Of a stretch of DNA of 64,000 bases, positions 50,101 through 62,830 are shown piece by piece. Both the position numbers and the translations under genes were made by a program. The stretch's first letter is position 1. Every line of letters begins with the position of its first letter. The notes beneath the pieces are model-generated. The model was not told where the DNA came from. It was given only the letters and a program-made list of their open reading frames with translations, and searched no databases. The stretch lies in assembly GCA_029204225.1 (NCBI GenBank), contig CM055114.1:18556540-18620539 (forward strand). Direction: 5' to 3'. The DNA comes from Diphasiastrum complanatum. Its lineage: Eukaryota > Streptophyta > Lycopodiopsida > Lycopodiales > Lycopodiaceae.

Positions 50101-50755
50101 ACCAAAAACGGATGTTAGAATGTCAAAAATGCCATAGCCAAGCTATACAAAGAAATTGGCATTATAACCAACCAGCTCTATCTTCCACTCTTTCTTAAAT
50201 CCAACACTCATGGATAACATTCTGTGTCAAGATTCGAATAGTAGTGGGTAGGCACAATTACTTTCTTGGATCAGGTAATTTTCACAGCAAGATGATTATG
50301 TTATACCAATCAATGATTTGTATGTTTGGAAATTTAACTTTCCAGAAGTACCCATGCAAATCTAGAAAGGTACAGGTGTATGCCCCAAAAAAAAATAAAG
50401 TGCCATATGTGACAAGTACTTTGAAGGACTGGAAGGTTCATTTTGCATATAATATGTTTAGCATCAAACTTACAGACTTGGGAAACTCTGCAGCTTCCAT
50501 GACAGACATGCTTTTCATATTCCAAACATCTGATAAAGAATAATATCAGCCTCTAGAACCACGGCTGGTTGTACATAGCATGACAAGAGCATGACTCTCA
50601 AGGGCTGCATTTATCTGATTCCTTTGTTCCCCTCGCAATCTACAAAGAGTTACAATATACCATGATAGGTAGATGCTGCTATTGACACTGCAATTAAGAC
50701 CGGTATCTTTTTGCCAAGATTTCTCTTGCCTTCAACTGGCAAGTTTCAACAATTT
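47181..50755. other. Intergenic DNA and probable 3' end of the methyltransferase gene
   Basis: No recognised gene. It contains a two-copy ~51-bp tandem repeat (about 48820-48917). The 3' UTR of the methyltransferase gene probably occupies the first few hundred bases below 50755, but no clear end was identified. Open frames at 49867 and 50244 (+) match nothing I know. Confidence 0.4.
48820..48917 (+). repeat. Two-copy tandem repeat, ~51-bp unit
   Basis: The unit GTGGAAAAATCAAGGCTTGG... is repeated with only a few differences. The length is a multiple of three or close to it, so an open frame crosses both copies. No coding evidence beyond that. Confidence 0.7.
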
Positions 50756-53700
50756 CTACTTTAAAAAGAATTTCCAAATCTCTCTCACATTTGAGCAACC
50801 ATCTGCAAAATCGGAAACCAGATGGGCTCCATAGATACCTGCAGAAACAAAGCAAACTTTGTCAAGCAATAACAAAATAAAACATTTGAAGAGAATACTT
50901 AAGCCCAGAGCTATCCAAATAAAACATCCAGAGAGAAAAATGTCTAAAAGCAACTATCCAAAACGGAATTCACCATTTTATGTAAGACAACAACAGCAAT
51001 GGCATCAACATCAAAAAAGGCTCAAAAGCAAAACCGAAAGTTCTTTTATCAATCAAAATCTATTCAGATTTCTTGACAAACCCCAAAGAGACCATAACCA
51101 ATTTTAACACACTGAACTTAACTTTTTTCTAGAAGAGACATTAATGCACAACCGGTGGGCCCTTTCCTCAAGTCGCCGTTTCCGGTTAAGCTTTTTTGTT
51201 TGAATAAGAAGGAACTGGGCTTCAAGTATAGATCTGAGTTAAATATTGCTCAAATTCTGACATCATATGTCAAATAAGACAAATGTTGCACTAGAGAGGG
51301 AGGGGTACACAATGGTGGGGAACAACGATCCAAAATTCAAACATAAAAAATGCCAGCTGAGACCCGAATTATATAAAACTATCTGGATTTTGGGAGCTTC
51401 AGGCCTCCGCCAACCATTCTCATTGAGCTAATCCTGCAACTGATACGCCATTATTCCACTTCCCCCTCTCTCTCGTTCTAACAAGTGCTCAATATGCCAA
51501 AAGCGCAACTGGTCACAGATGACAAGCATAACGATCTTATGTGTGCAGTTACGTAAAATGAGAACCACCCGCTCTAAAGATCAAATGTTTTGGGATGGTT
51601 GTATGACCATGTTTATGTAGCTATATCCCTGACACGCTGTGACGTAAATGATAAGTCAATACCTTTAGAAGGGTCTAATGCACGTCTGTTTGACTAAGCT
51701 CCTAAAGATGGGATGATAGGTATCCTATGTTTGAGTGTGACATGTTGTACACCATGTGAGTAACAAAGTTAACTCCTAAATGACAAACCTGTGTCAAGGT
51801 ATTGCCATGTAACATAAGCTATGGGCCACATGAAGTACTCTTTGCCTAGCAAAGGTAGCCAGAGGGAGTTTCTGGTTTAGAAGGGCAAACTCGTGAAGCG
51901 AGTGGGCTAACGTTGTTGTTTCCTACAAAAATATTGTTTTTTTTCACCAACTTTCTATCATAACCTTGTTATTATTATTGATTTCAGCATTTATAACATA
52001 TCTCCAATGAATTCCAAGCTTATGTAAAACCACTTCTACACCACCAATTCCTTAAAATAATAATACCACCCTCATTCCTGTGGAATACAATGGTTTTGAT
52101 AAAAATAAATGATTTAAAACCATGTGAGTTTCCTAGTGACTCTACAATCGATTTAGGGTACCACACGTACAATCCACATCAAAACCAAGTAATAATTCAA
52201 TTTCATAAGGCTCTATGGAGCCTTGGCCTTGCCGGTCCACATCATATTCCATGAGCTGCCCACTTTCAGAATATGCTTTTGTAGATTTCTGCCAATACAA
52301 AAGCAATGTCTCGAGCATTAAGAGTCCTACCTGCCCAGATATTGGACCCAAAACTACTGGAGTCTTATTCCTCTATTTTTTCTCTTTCTACTAATACCCA
52401 TAATGCATGCATTTTAAAAAAACGATTCACAAATCGCGACCGCTGGGTCCAACTATGCTTCAAACATTCATGCTTTGCAAACGAGTTCATAATTTGCTGC
52501 AAAGACATAATGTGTATTCCTATAAAACCTTAGTTTTTCTTGGTCAGGTTAGAGAATCCAAGGAATGGCTTTTGGGACAATACTTTATAGCATGGGCATT
52601 CATTGTACTTTCAACACTATCCACATGATGAAGACTAAGAGTGACAATTACCAGGAGTTCATTACCATTCAAAAAAGGTATTTCACACGATATTTATTTT
52701 CAGAAAATACAAGGATTCAGAGTTTCCCACCTTAGCACCCCAATATGCTAAATTGCCCTAAATGAATGAGAGACGACTGACTTACCGTCATCCTCAACAA
52801 GGTGCTTAAATTGTCGTGTTCCACCACCTACTCCAAAGTAGTGTTTTTTACCAGCTACATAAACAACTCCATAATAAGGACGTAAACACTGCATCCATAC
52901 AAGCATTCAATCCACAATAAAAGTGAGGGACATTTCTTTGAACAATCTGCACATTCACTGCTTTTGGCATTCAACAAGAACCTACAACCGCTGGTTTGAC
53001 ATTTCAATGCAGCAAAAAAACCAACATGAGATCAAAATGAAATACGCTCAGACTAGCAGAAACATAGCAGAGAACAATTCAACTGGAGTGTGTCTTCAAA
53101 AGTCAGCTATTAATGATCTTCGAAAACACAAAGATTCTTGGTTCAAGAGATATACATGCCTTCTTGATCAACGAATACAACCTCGGGAGTGATGCCAGTG
53201 AGTAGACAGTCTCAGACATCAAAATAATGTCATATCCTCCTTCGCAAGCACTGTTCTCCGTGCTCCTCTCACAAGCCCTGCTGCCAGACCGCTTCCTTGA
53301 ACGACTATCATGGCCAGGTCTTTCAGGGCTTTTATCCTGACTTGTTAAATCACTTTGGCTGTTATATGGACTTACTTGATTTCCTGTAGAAACATGTGAG
53401 TAGTCGCCATCACCCAGATTGAAGTTGAAGTCCCTGCTGTCATTCTCCGTATTTGCTGCCAGCGGGCTAACAGTTGAAAGAACTTCATGAACATCTGACC
53501 AATCCCCAGCATAGAAATGTACCTCTGGTTCTAATGATGAAGTTCTTGAGGGAGTGAGTGCACCGTTGTTACGTGACATGCGAGCCCGGGCATATTCCAG
53601 ATTTGAATTGACATTTGGTATAGTCAGATTCCTTAAGACTTCAGCGTTGAAATCTTGAAAGTGCACGATTGATGCACCCTGAATATAAAGATGATGAATC

Positions 53701-56700
53701 AGCACAATCTATAGTGCATACACATACATTCCTAAAATAATATCCATCCATAACAAAAAGGATATACAATCTTGAATTCTGTTGTCAGCTAGAAAGTTGT
53801 GGACCAACAATACCATCATGCATGACATCAATTATATCCTAAAATATCTTAACTCGGCATTAGAGCCCCCGAGTAGATGTACACCACATATAAAAAATAC
53901 TTAAAGAACTAAGGCTGTCTCTACTTTATGTGTGTGTCAGTATTTTGGAAAAAGTAGTTAGCGGTTAGACCAAACCTCAACAACAGCATTACAGGGAGGA
54001 CAGTGTATTTGAATAAAATCTGAGAGTGAACTGATAAGATTCAAAAATGGCTCACCTTGAGACAAGCAAAAATACCAGGCAGACCGTGGCCACAACCAAG
54101 CTGCTCAACAAAAGGATTAAAAATAATCAAGATTCCACACAATATCCAGAAAGTGAGTGAGATGCATTGCCTTGAAACTTAGATTCTCTCAACAACAATG
54201 ATACATAATACATATTAAGACCATTCTCATAAGCAAAATTGCTGATCAAGACCTATATCAATTAAAAGCTTCATTTCATTGAAACCTGAAAAAAAAAATA
54301 TACTAAGCAGGTAAGCTTTCTACTCCACATTCTACATTTAGTCTGCAACTAGATTTAATAATGGTCGGCTGTCTACCTCAAGGACCCTTTTTCCTCTAAA
54401 TGAAAGTTGTCCATCCTGTATTTCTCGCCTTAATGTGTCCACAAGGTCAGTTGCACATTCCCAAAGTTTTAAACCTCCTGTTAATACAACAGAAGCAGTT
54501 GAGGCCTATAGTACAGGAACTTGCAAGACTTTTTAGTCGACTCAGGAGCTATTGAGCATACCATAATTCCACTAAGATATCCAGGTCCTAGAATATACGA
54601 CAAAAAAAAAACACTCACTCTTGAATAATCCTTCATGCTTGAAAGAGATGTTACCATCCCCAAAACAGGAGTACCACTCTGGCAAGTAGTAGTTAACAAA
54701 AAACAAAAACTTTTGATTTCTTATAATGGTTGCCTCGGTTAAATGATGGGTTAATGGGTACTAGTGTCAGTAGGGAGTGAACTGCCTCTCGTGAAGTGTT
54801 ACAGTGCACTACTAGTGGTGCATGGGCCTTGGAAGGTATATGTATACCTATTGGGCTCTCACTAGTGTATCCTTGATTGTGAGACTAGTAGCCGTATGCT
54901 GCTGGTGTAATGCCTCATTCCTCTTTGAGATTGATCCATAGCTTGGGGGCTAGATCCGTTCGATCTAGGATTGGTTGGGTTGGTTTGTCCACCATCAGTA
55001 CCCTTTGTGGTTGCTTGTTTTGGCATGCTTAGAATAGGATCCTTGGTTTTGGATTTATATTGGTATCAGAACCGGTTCTAAGCACGTTTTGCCATTGATT
55101 TGTGCTCAAGAAGGAATCTCGAATTGTGTGGGGATTTTTCCGTTGTGTGATACGGAATCTCAACATTTTTTGAGGAATCGGTGGAGTAAGCAAGTGGTGA
55201 AAATTCGAATTCCTCTTCCTGAGAAACACTTTTTTGAGGTGCAATCGGTTGTATGGTATGTGCACTACCAAGTATACAATCGATTTGGTTTTTAAGCACT
55301 TCAAATTGGTATTTTGGAAGTAAGTTTCAGTTTTCTTGAATCACTTATGTTGCCGATTACTTCATTAAAAGCACTTTATGATAGCAACGGTTTCAATTTG
55401 AGGCTATGCTGGTTTTTCTTATGGCTTCTTGTTCTTCACATAACCATGGTTTATGTGTTAGTATTGGCTGTCTTTTGCTTTTTGATGGAGCCGGATTTGG
55501 CTTAAATCCAAGAAAAGTAGGAAATGTTAGAAATAAATGACTATTCTAAAGTTAATCCATAAGTTACTTTGACCCAAAAGGTCGAGATTTGTGTAACCAT
55601 GGGTATTTAGTTATTTAGGCCATCTTAAGTTTGTCTTAAGTTCAGTTGGATCCAATTTTGGTCATGTACTGACTCGTGGGTCCTTAGGGGTCCAATTTTG
55701 TTTAGGGGCCCTATCTTGACTTTTGGGGGTGCCCTACATTTAGTAAGTAGTTAACCTTTTGGACAGTTTGGCTAAGCATTGCTCTCCATTGCTCTTGTTG
55801 CTGTTTTCTCTCTCTCTCTCTTAGAGTTGGGCGCCCAGCCTCTTCTCTCTTGTTTTCTGTGGAGATTGATTGATAACTAGATCTTGGTGACTTGACTCTT
55901 GCTTTCCTACATGGTATCAGAGCTACCGGATCTGTAGCAAGCTTGTTTGTTGGCGCCCTACTAAAAGAGGAGCTTCTCTACTTTTTGTTGTGAAATTTCA
56001 GCATCCTGCTGATCTTTCCAAGTGGAGTTTGGATCAACTTTTGTCTCTCTTTTCAGGTTGAAGGAGAGCGCCCAACAGAGATCTTGGAGGAGTAATCTGT
56101 GGCAGCCAAAAATCAGAATCTCATATCTGATTTTTATGCAACCAGTTTTCAGCAAGTTTTGTTTGGAGGAGGGCGCCCAAAAATCTGCTACTGATTTTTG
56201 GCTGTGGTGTCTCCTTATCTTGCTGTTTTTGTTTTCAGGTTTGCATTTGTGTAGGAGGGCGCCCAAATTTCAGCAAACCCTATTTCAGGGTTAGGTCAAC
56301 TTGTGGTGGCTGGAAATTTGCAGATTCTCAACAAGCAGTAGGGCGCTTTCAACAGCCCTATTGGAGTGTGTGTTGATCACACTATTTGGCTTCTTAATTG
56401 GGTTTCGGTGTAGGCTTCAACCGAAGCTAACCTAATTTTCAAGAAGCTGGTTCTTTTGTGCAGAAACACAGCCATCTTTCCATTATCTTTTGGGCACTTC
56501 GGTTGCAGATTGAAAGACATCTTGTGCTCCTACTTTCAGCTCCTTGTTTGTTGCAAATTTTTGAGTAGATTTGGTTGTGGAAAGGCTCTCTTTCCTATCT
56601 ACTACAAGCTGAAATTTTGTTGAAGGTAATGGCTAAAGAATCGGAAGCTATCATCCTACACCTCGTGGATCATCATCATCAACATCATCTTCTCCATCTT

Positions 56701-59700
56701 CGGAAGAACAAAAGAAGTGGGATAGAAGGGATGCACAAGCACATTCTATGGTTGCTCTTGCTGTGAAAAGATCTATCTTACCTCATATTAGGTCATGTAA
56801 GTCGTGGTACTATCTGGTCTTAAAATAACCTTCCAAAACCTCATTTACATCGTGTAACTCATAAGTAGTATCTCATTTGCGTGTCCTCCAAAACGAGAAA
56901 AGTTCTGTGTATACTTGTAGTCATCATAGTAGTGGTTTTGCCAATGTAAGTTGCAAGTGGTATGGATGGATCTTATGTACATGAACATAACTACAACAAA
57001 GCATCGAGCTAAGCATTCATAGATGTCAACCTAGCATGCATAGAGGACATCCTCACCTTAGTGCCTCCATAGGAGAATTGAAGGAAGCAATCATAGTACA
57101 TACTATGAATCGTGAAACGAATTACAACTGGAATGGATCCTAATGAAAGGATAGACAGTTTCAATAACAAATGATCATGAGCATTAGGAGACAATAGAGG
57201 AAGTAGCATTGACTGTAGCTCATCAATGAAGCAAAAGCAAGGCTGGAAGCTCAACCACAAACAAACATAAAGATGCAGTAGTAGCAAATCTTGAAATCAA
57301 AATTTTGATATCCCTAGTCTCAAGATATCAAAATGTGAAATTATAAAGAGCACTAAGTACCCATTGTAGGACATGAGAAGTTCTATGTGGTCAAACATAT
57401 GATCCTTGGTACACAACACATAGTGCAACATTGGAATGCCAAAGCAAGGTTTTGAAAATGTTAGTTATAGTAGAAAAATAAGTCTCATTTCAATTTTAGT
57501 CATACTTTTATATATAAAGCTAGGTTAAACAAAAAAAATCCAAAAAACATTTTCATTGAGTCGTAGATTTGCCATTAATCTTTGTACTTGTTAATTAAGT
57601 GTTGGCATGGGGTGGAAACACTTATGTGCCCATTGAATAGAGAGATTGCACCTTCTCTCTCACAAAGTGATGAGCTATCTCAATATGCTTTGTTCTAGCA
57701 TGGAAGATAGGATTTGTAGCAATTTGTTGAGAAGCTTGATTGTCACAACAGATGTGTGCCATAATGTGTACATGTTCTTTGCAAGAAAAAATTAAGCAAT
57801 GTATAACGAATTTACTAATTTGGGCTGATACAATAGCATCAAATAGGGTTCAAAAGCATGTTTAGCTTCACAATTTATTTATATTGAGAAATAAAAGTTC
57901 AAATTACATCATACTTTTGGGGCAACAAGTGTGTTTCAAAGGTTTTGTGTGAAATGTTGGGGTCTTCTCCCATCTTTGTGATCAAAAAGCTTTCAATTTT
58001 TCAGAATTAATTGATGATTTTGTTCCAGATAAAAAAATGTTCCAAGTCCAAAACATTTGATATTTGAAACTAGTATAGTTTGCAAATTCAGATCCTTGTC
58101 CTAGCATGCAATATGATTCTGATTATACCTTCATATTTCCCAGGAACAAGGTCGGCATTATGTATGCCAAGTACTTCTGCAACATTCACTCGGCCCTATC
58201 AACCACATACCAAAAAAAGCTATAAGATTCTTGATTTTGACACCAATGAGGAATTTAAGATACACTTAAGATAACTTACTACAATAAAGATACCTCAACA
58301 TAACAGTTCAAGAGGATGAGAAAGGTCAACTCAGAAGAAACATACAAAAAATGTCTGTTGGACTAACTATATCGACCAAACTGAAAGTGTATACCAAGAT
58401 AGTAATCAATTAAGTGATTTCATTTCTAAACCATGAGTTGGTAAAATCAACTTGTACTACAGAATTGTCGAATTCGAACCAGAGTAAGAGACATGCAAAC
58501 ATGGAGATCTTATAATCATTGCTCAAATTGGCATTGTAACAAGAGATTCAATCTCCCAAACGACGATATGAAAGTGGATCATGATATAGGAAAATGAATA
58601 GAAGTCATTCTGCCATAAAGATACGCATATTGGAAGTAGGAATTTGGGAATTTGAAACCACAAAATTGCTACGCAAGCTATCATACATGCCTTTTACCTT
58701 TGTAAAATCAAATTACACTCATGTTTAATAGATAACACGTAAAAGTAAAAAGCAACCTATTACTATGAGATAGTAAATTCATACATCAAGCAAGGATTTA
58801 TAAAGGTATGTCCTTTTGATAAACTAAGAAACGCAACTATGCTTGCCTTGAAGCAGTGCAAACATCCACAAAAAATCAAGTGAATTAAATAGTAGTAATA
58901 AATAAAAACAACAGAAGTTCTCTTTGACAACTTTCTTCAAGATGCACTTTGGCAAACAAAAAAGACTTCTAAGATATATCAATCGTAAAGGATAGAATAT
59001 TACAATGTAACAAAAAGGTATGCGAGCTTAATGTTTAAAGAGTCAACCAATCCCTAGAATCTTAGTCCGCAGCTGCATGCACACTTTTGTGAGATATATT
59101 TTTCTACCCCTTCTTCAGGTGATAGGTGGACTCAACCATGGCAAAGGCTAGCACTGAAGAGTACAGTGCAAGCGCCAAGAGCAAACAAGTGGGCATGTAC
59201 TATGGATTACCGATAAAAGCGGCCTCACTTCGGCCTATTAAATTGTTAGTCTGTGCAGAGCTCTCAAAAAAAGAGCCTACAGCAAGAAAGTTCGTGCATG
59301 GTGTACCCATTCTAATAAAGATGCAAAGCATGCAGCTAACTTTAAAACCAATACAGTTGTCTAGCCAAGCAAGGCAGCTATTAAATTGCTTTATCCTCAA
59401 CAATCTCCAACGTTTTGCCATTCAACAAATGTTGAGATCTAATGCATAACTTTCTATTTGAACTGAAGAACAAGGTATGAAATAAAGGTTGAAAGGACTA
59501 TAACATCAAATATTACCTTCAATAAAGTCAGTCCTCCTTGTAGAACAACAGGTTCGGACGTAAAAGGTTTTGATACTCCATCCTATATCATCAAGAGACA
59601 AAAGGCAAGATTTAACTACAAATAACAGTAGCATCAGCACCTTCTCATGCAAAGACATCGAATGTACTATAGGTTAAATATCCACTTCACAACCATAACA

Positions 59701-60978
59701 ACATGCTAACATGCTCTACCAAATTTTTTAGCATAGCTCTTCCCTACATATGGAATGTGAAAGGTAGGCTTAAGAGATAATCACAAACCTAAACAGGTAC
59801 AGTTAGCCAGTTATTGTATTGCAATAAAAGGTGCGCAAATGCAGGATCCACTTTCATCGTGTTCACATAATTACAAACCAATTTGATATCACAAGATAAA
59901 CCTCTTCTTATAACTGGGTGGATCCTGTTTAGCCTCAGCCCTCACATCTTAAAAGCATTGCAGGATCTTGTCCATGGCAGATTCTCAGCCTCTACTTCCC
60001 TCCACATAGACTTCAAGAAAAAACGTGCACACTTGGGGTGAGTGAAACACCTTCTGCGCTTTAAGCACAGTTTAAGAGCAATAACAGGAGCCATCATTTC
60101 ACATGGTCTGTCTGGATCTAGGTTCTCCTTAATCTTTTTTTCTCATGATACTGCTTCTTAAAGAGCCATAGAACTTCAGTAACTTAAAATCTGAAGTGCT
60201 GAACACTGCAATCTTGATTCAATAGTGAAAAACCCCTCAATAATATTCTTTTTTAGAAATCCCAAATTTCAAGAGTTTAGTCCAAAAATTTTGCCTTGTC
60301 GATATGTTTGAACTTGGAACCGATTTCTATTCACAAGTGAAAATCCCCAGATTCTTAACAAAATTAATAAACTACATTTGCCTGCACTCCGCACTACCAT
60401 GCATCATGGTTGCAGATATGCTGGTACAGACACAAATCAGTATTTACGACCATAGACCATACACATGATTTAAATTTACATGTATGGGAAAAAAATAGAC
60501 GGTCCGCATACCAGCTAACCAAGTCACTCTGGTTAACAATTCGCCAGCTAGCCTTATAAGACTCCTAGAAAATCACAAATGAATAGGTAAAGCACAACAA
60601 CAGTGCCTATAAGTTCAATTTCTGAACAAAAACACGCCAATTTGCTAGACGTAAAAATCAAGCAACCAAATACTATCAGGTGAATATCGCCTCTATTTGA
60701 TCTAATCAAATATAAATGTATGTCTAGGATAATATCCACGTAACAAAAGAGGTCTAATCATATATTTCAAATACTCATGCAATCATATAGTAGCGTCCAG
60801 AAACGGTGGCAACGTCGCCAGTCTAAAATCTTACCTCTGGAAGGAAAACTTCTTCAGGGGGTGGAAGTGGCACGCCCGCTTCTTGATCTGCGTTATCAAA
60901 GATTCCGCCACCTTTGTCCAAGTTCTGAAGCACGCATTGTGTGCCAGTCAGGCATGCAAAGATCGAAGAAGCTTTCAT
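50756..60978 (-). CDS. METTL18: METTL18/HPM1-type protein-histidine N-methyltransferase (8 coding exons)
   Basis: Coding exons are 60978-60835, 59582-59517, 58195-58129, 54477-54377, 54100-54056, 53678-53160, 52888-52786 and 50838-50756. They join in phase to 1,128 bp (375 residues plus TAG), close to plant homologues. All junctions are GT-AG except exon 6/7, which uses a GC donor. Exon 1 gives [10 protein letters not shown], the start expected for the plant family. Exon 3 ends LVPGKYE. Exon 4 gives GLKLWE and VLE, which joins [15 protein letters not shown] of exon 5 as SAM-binding motif I. Exon 6 starts [11 protein letters not shown] and ends in a [12 protein letters not shown] motif after a Ser-rich insert. 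Exon 7 has [19 protein letters not shown] and exon 8 ends IWKFFLK. METTL18/Hpm1 methylates a histidine of ribosomal protein uL3 in animals and yeast; the plant substrate is inferred. Large introns hold retroelement pieces. Confidence 0.92.
54727..55524 (+). mobile_element. LTR end and leader of a retroelement in intron 3
   Basis: A primer-binding site TGGTATCAGAACCGG lies at 55061-55075, preceded by an LTR-like stretch that probably begins near 54727. The segment 54946-54990 (GCTTGGGGGCTAGATCC, then GATCTAGGATTGGTTGG) matches the U5 part of the LARD-like element at 39849-44324. The interior after 55075 has no frame and is cut by the next LTR at 55525. Antisense to the host gene. Confidence 0.6.
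55525..56815 (+). mobile_element. Copia 5' LTR, primer-binding site and gag start in intron 3
   Basis: The LTR runs from TGTTAGAAAT (55525) to TTTCCTACA (55911) and is followed at once by TGGTATCAGAGC (55912-55923), the methionine-tRNA primer-binding site of plant copia elements. A ~700-base leader follows. A frame near 56700-56800 then reads [18 protein letters not shown], a typical copia gag N-part. The rest of the element and a second LTR were not found, so it is truncated at about 56815. Antisense to the host gene. Confidence 0.75.
57600..57775 (-). pseudogene. Copia RNase H fragment in intron 3
   Basis: On the - strand a frame reads [23 protein letters not shown] and continues to [10 protein letters not shown]. 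This is the RNase H end of copia pol, in the opposite orientation to the neighbouring LTR-gag piece and sense to the host gene. It was therefore a separate insertion or was inverted. Confidence 0.75.
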
Positions 60979-61021
60979 ATTTGCTGAATACCCTGCGATT
61001 GATGTGATGCACAAGTACTGT

Positions 61022-62396
61022 AAGAACAAACCGCTAGGGTTACAATGAGAGCCAAGTCTTCGAGGTCGATGGTGCTATTCAAACTCCAGCTGACCAGATA
61101 ATCTTCACCGCAGTTGAATCTTGCTTTCACAATGCACTTCCCTTCTTATTTTACTGAAAACTCTTGTACCTTGGAATGATACTGATCGACACAACTTGTA
61201 AAGAGTTTGACGACTATATGTGATCTTATCCTGTTGTGCAGTGTACTAAGAGGTCACCGAGAGCGACTGCAAGCTAACTCTATCTTCAGCCAAAATGATG
61301 CAGCGGAGAATGTTTATATCGCTGCAGGAAAGTAATAAAATCCAACAACAGCCGTTCAAACACTGTAATGGAGAGGGCCTATCTATACTACTGCAGATTG
61401 TAGAAAAATCCAACAATTAAAGGTACAGCGTTCTAATAAACAGGGCCTCCATCTACTAGCAAAGATACCCTAATATAAACATATATTTACCAATAGCTAC
61501 AAAAATTTGACAAAAGCCGACGATAGAAGTTTAAAGAATGCATAAAGAGGGCCTCGATCTGCTTGCACGGGGCCACAGATAAATGAAAATAGTTTCGTCT
61601 CAGGAAATGGATCGCAACCTAAGACGCAGCACAATCTAACCCAGCAAAAGTAAATACCAAAGAAGTTGAACAAACTCAAAGAAAAACGAGATAGAAGGCT
61701 CCCCAGTAAAGAGAAGGATACGATTACGATAACAAGCTCTTAGCATGTATTATCATGTGAGCACTTAAGTCTTATTGAATTTTAAAAGCTGCAAAGAAGT
61801 GAAACTAACCAGAAATAAAACTGCAATAAAGCCAAAAAACTGCCTCAATTAATCCAAAAGAGAAATTGCAAACAAGTAAAACTAAACACAAGCAAAACTG
61901 CAATAAAGCTTGGAAGCTGACTCATAGGAAACAAACTGATTCAGAAGAAAAACTGCACAGAAGTAAAAGTATTCAAGAGAGAAACTGCAAAAATCGTAAA
62001 AAACAAACTCAAAAGCAAAACAAATTTAAAGAAAAGCTGCAGAGAAGTAGAACTAAATGAAAGAAAAGGCTGCAAGAAAAGAAGGAAAAGAAATTCTGCA
62101 AAAAAGCAAAACTAATCAAAAGAAAAACGGCAACACAAGTTGAAAAACTGAATCAAAGGAAACAACACAAATGCTGCAAAGAAGCAAAACTAATCAAAAG
62201 AAAAACCGCAAGAAAAGCTGAAAAACCGAATCAAAGAAAACAAAACAAAAAGCCGTAAAGAAGCAAAGCTCATTCGAAAGCAAGAAAAGCTATGACGAAG
62301 CAAAACTAATCTAAAGAAAAACCGCAAATAAGTTGGAAAAAAAACTGAATCAAAGGAAGCAAACTTAATCAACCGAAAACCTGCAAAGAACTTAAC
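61022..62396 (-). other. Probable 5'-UTR intron of the methyltransferase gene
   Basis: An acceptor (TTCTTACAG, near 61018) or a nearer one (ATCGCAG, near 61000) lies just upstream of the start codon. A donor candidate CAG|GTTAAG lies at 62397/62396. From about 61860 to 62400 the transcribed strand is strongly T-rich and made of imperfect repeats of a ~40-60-base unit containing TTTTGCTTCTTTGCAG-like pieces. The open frames there are artefacts. The exon-intron assignment is inference. Confidence 0.45.
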
Positions 62397-62830
62397 CTGA
62401 ATCGGAGCAAACAAAACGAAAAGCAGTCAAGGAAGACGACGATTCCTCATCTCTGATACAGTAATCAGAAGCTGAATCCCTGGATCGTGAATCGAGCCCG
62501 ATTCCTGGATCGTAATAATTTCAACTCCTTCCTTCCTTTTACAACTTTTACGCTTCCTTTTTGCTCATTTTGCGTGTGCTTAAAGGCACAATATATTTAA
62601 CGCTTGGCCACTTAGATTCCTGCCACGTATCGCTCTTGCCACTTGGACTATTCTGAACAGTTAATTTTTATCCACGTGGCAAGATCTGGACGGTCAATGT
62701 CGTCTCTATATGCGTGGGCTACTGCCACGTGGATTTATTTTAACAGTTGATATTCAGGACACGTGGTATAATCTGAGGGTTGGTATAGCAATCCAACGGT
62801 CACGGGCTTTGACCATTGCGTGGCATTAAG
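62397..62830 (-). promoter_or_regulatory. Promoter and 5' leader of the methyltransferase gene
   Basis: A TAAATATATTG sequence on the - strand near 62595 could be the TATA box, placing the start near 62560 and a leader down to 62397. Upstream, CACGTG cores at 62673, 62726 and 62760 lie in imperfect ~35-55-bp repeats of the form CCACGTGG followed by an ATCTG(A)ACGGTTAAT-like stretch. A related ACTTGG copy lies near 62640. Assignment rests on position only. Confidence 0.45.

Noticed and set aside
50244-51107. + strand frames near the end of the methyltransferase gene
   Set aside because: They overlap its last exon, intron or presumed 3' UTR in antisense and show no domain.
61866-62414. Lysine-rich (+) and Phe/Leu-rich (-) frames
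   Set aside because: They derive from the A/T-biased repeats of the putative 5'-UTR intron.
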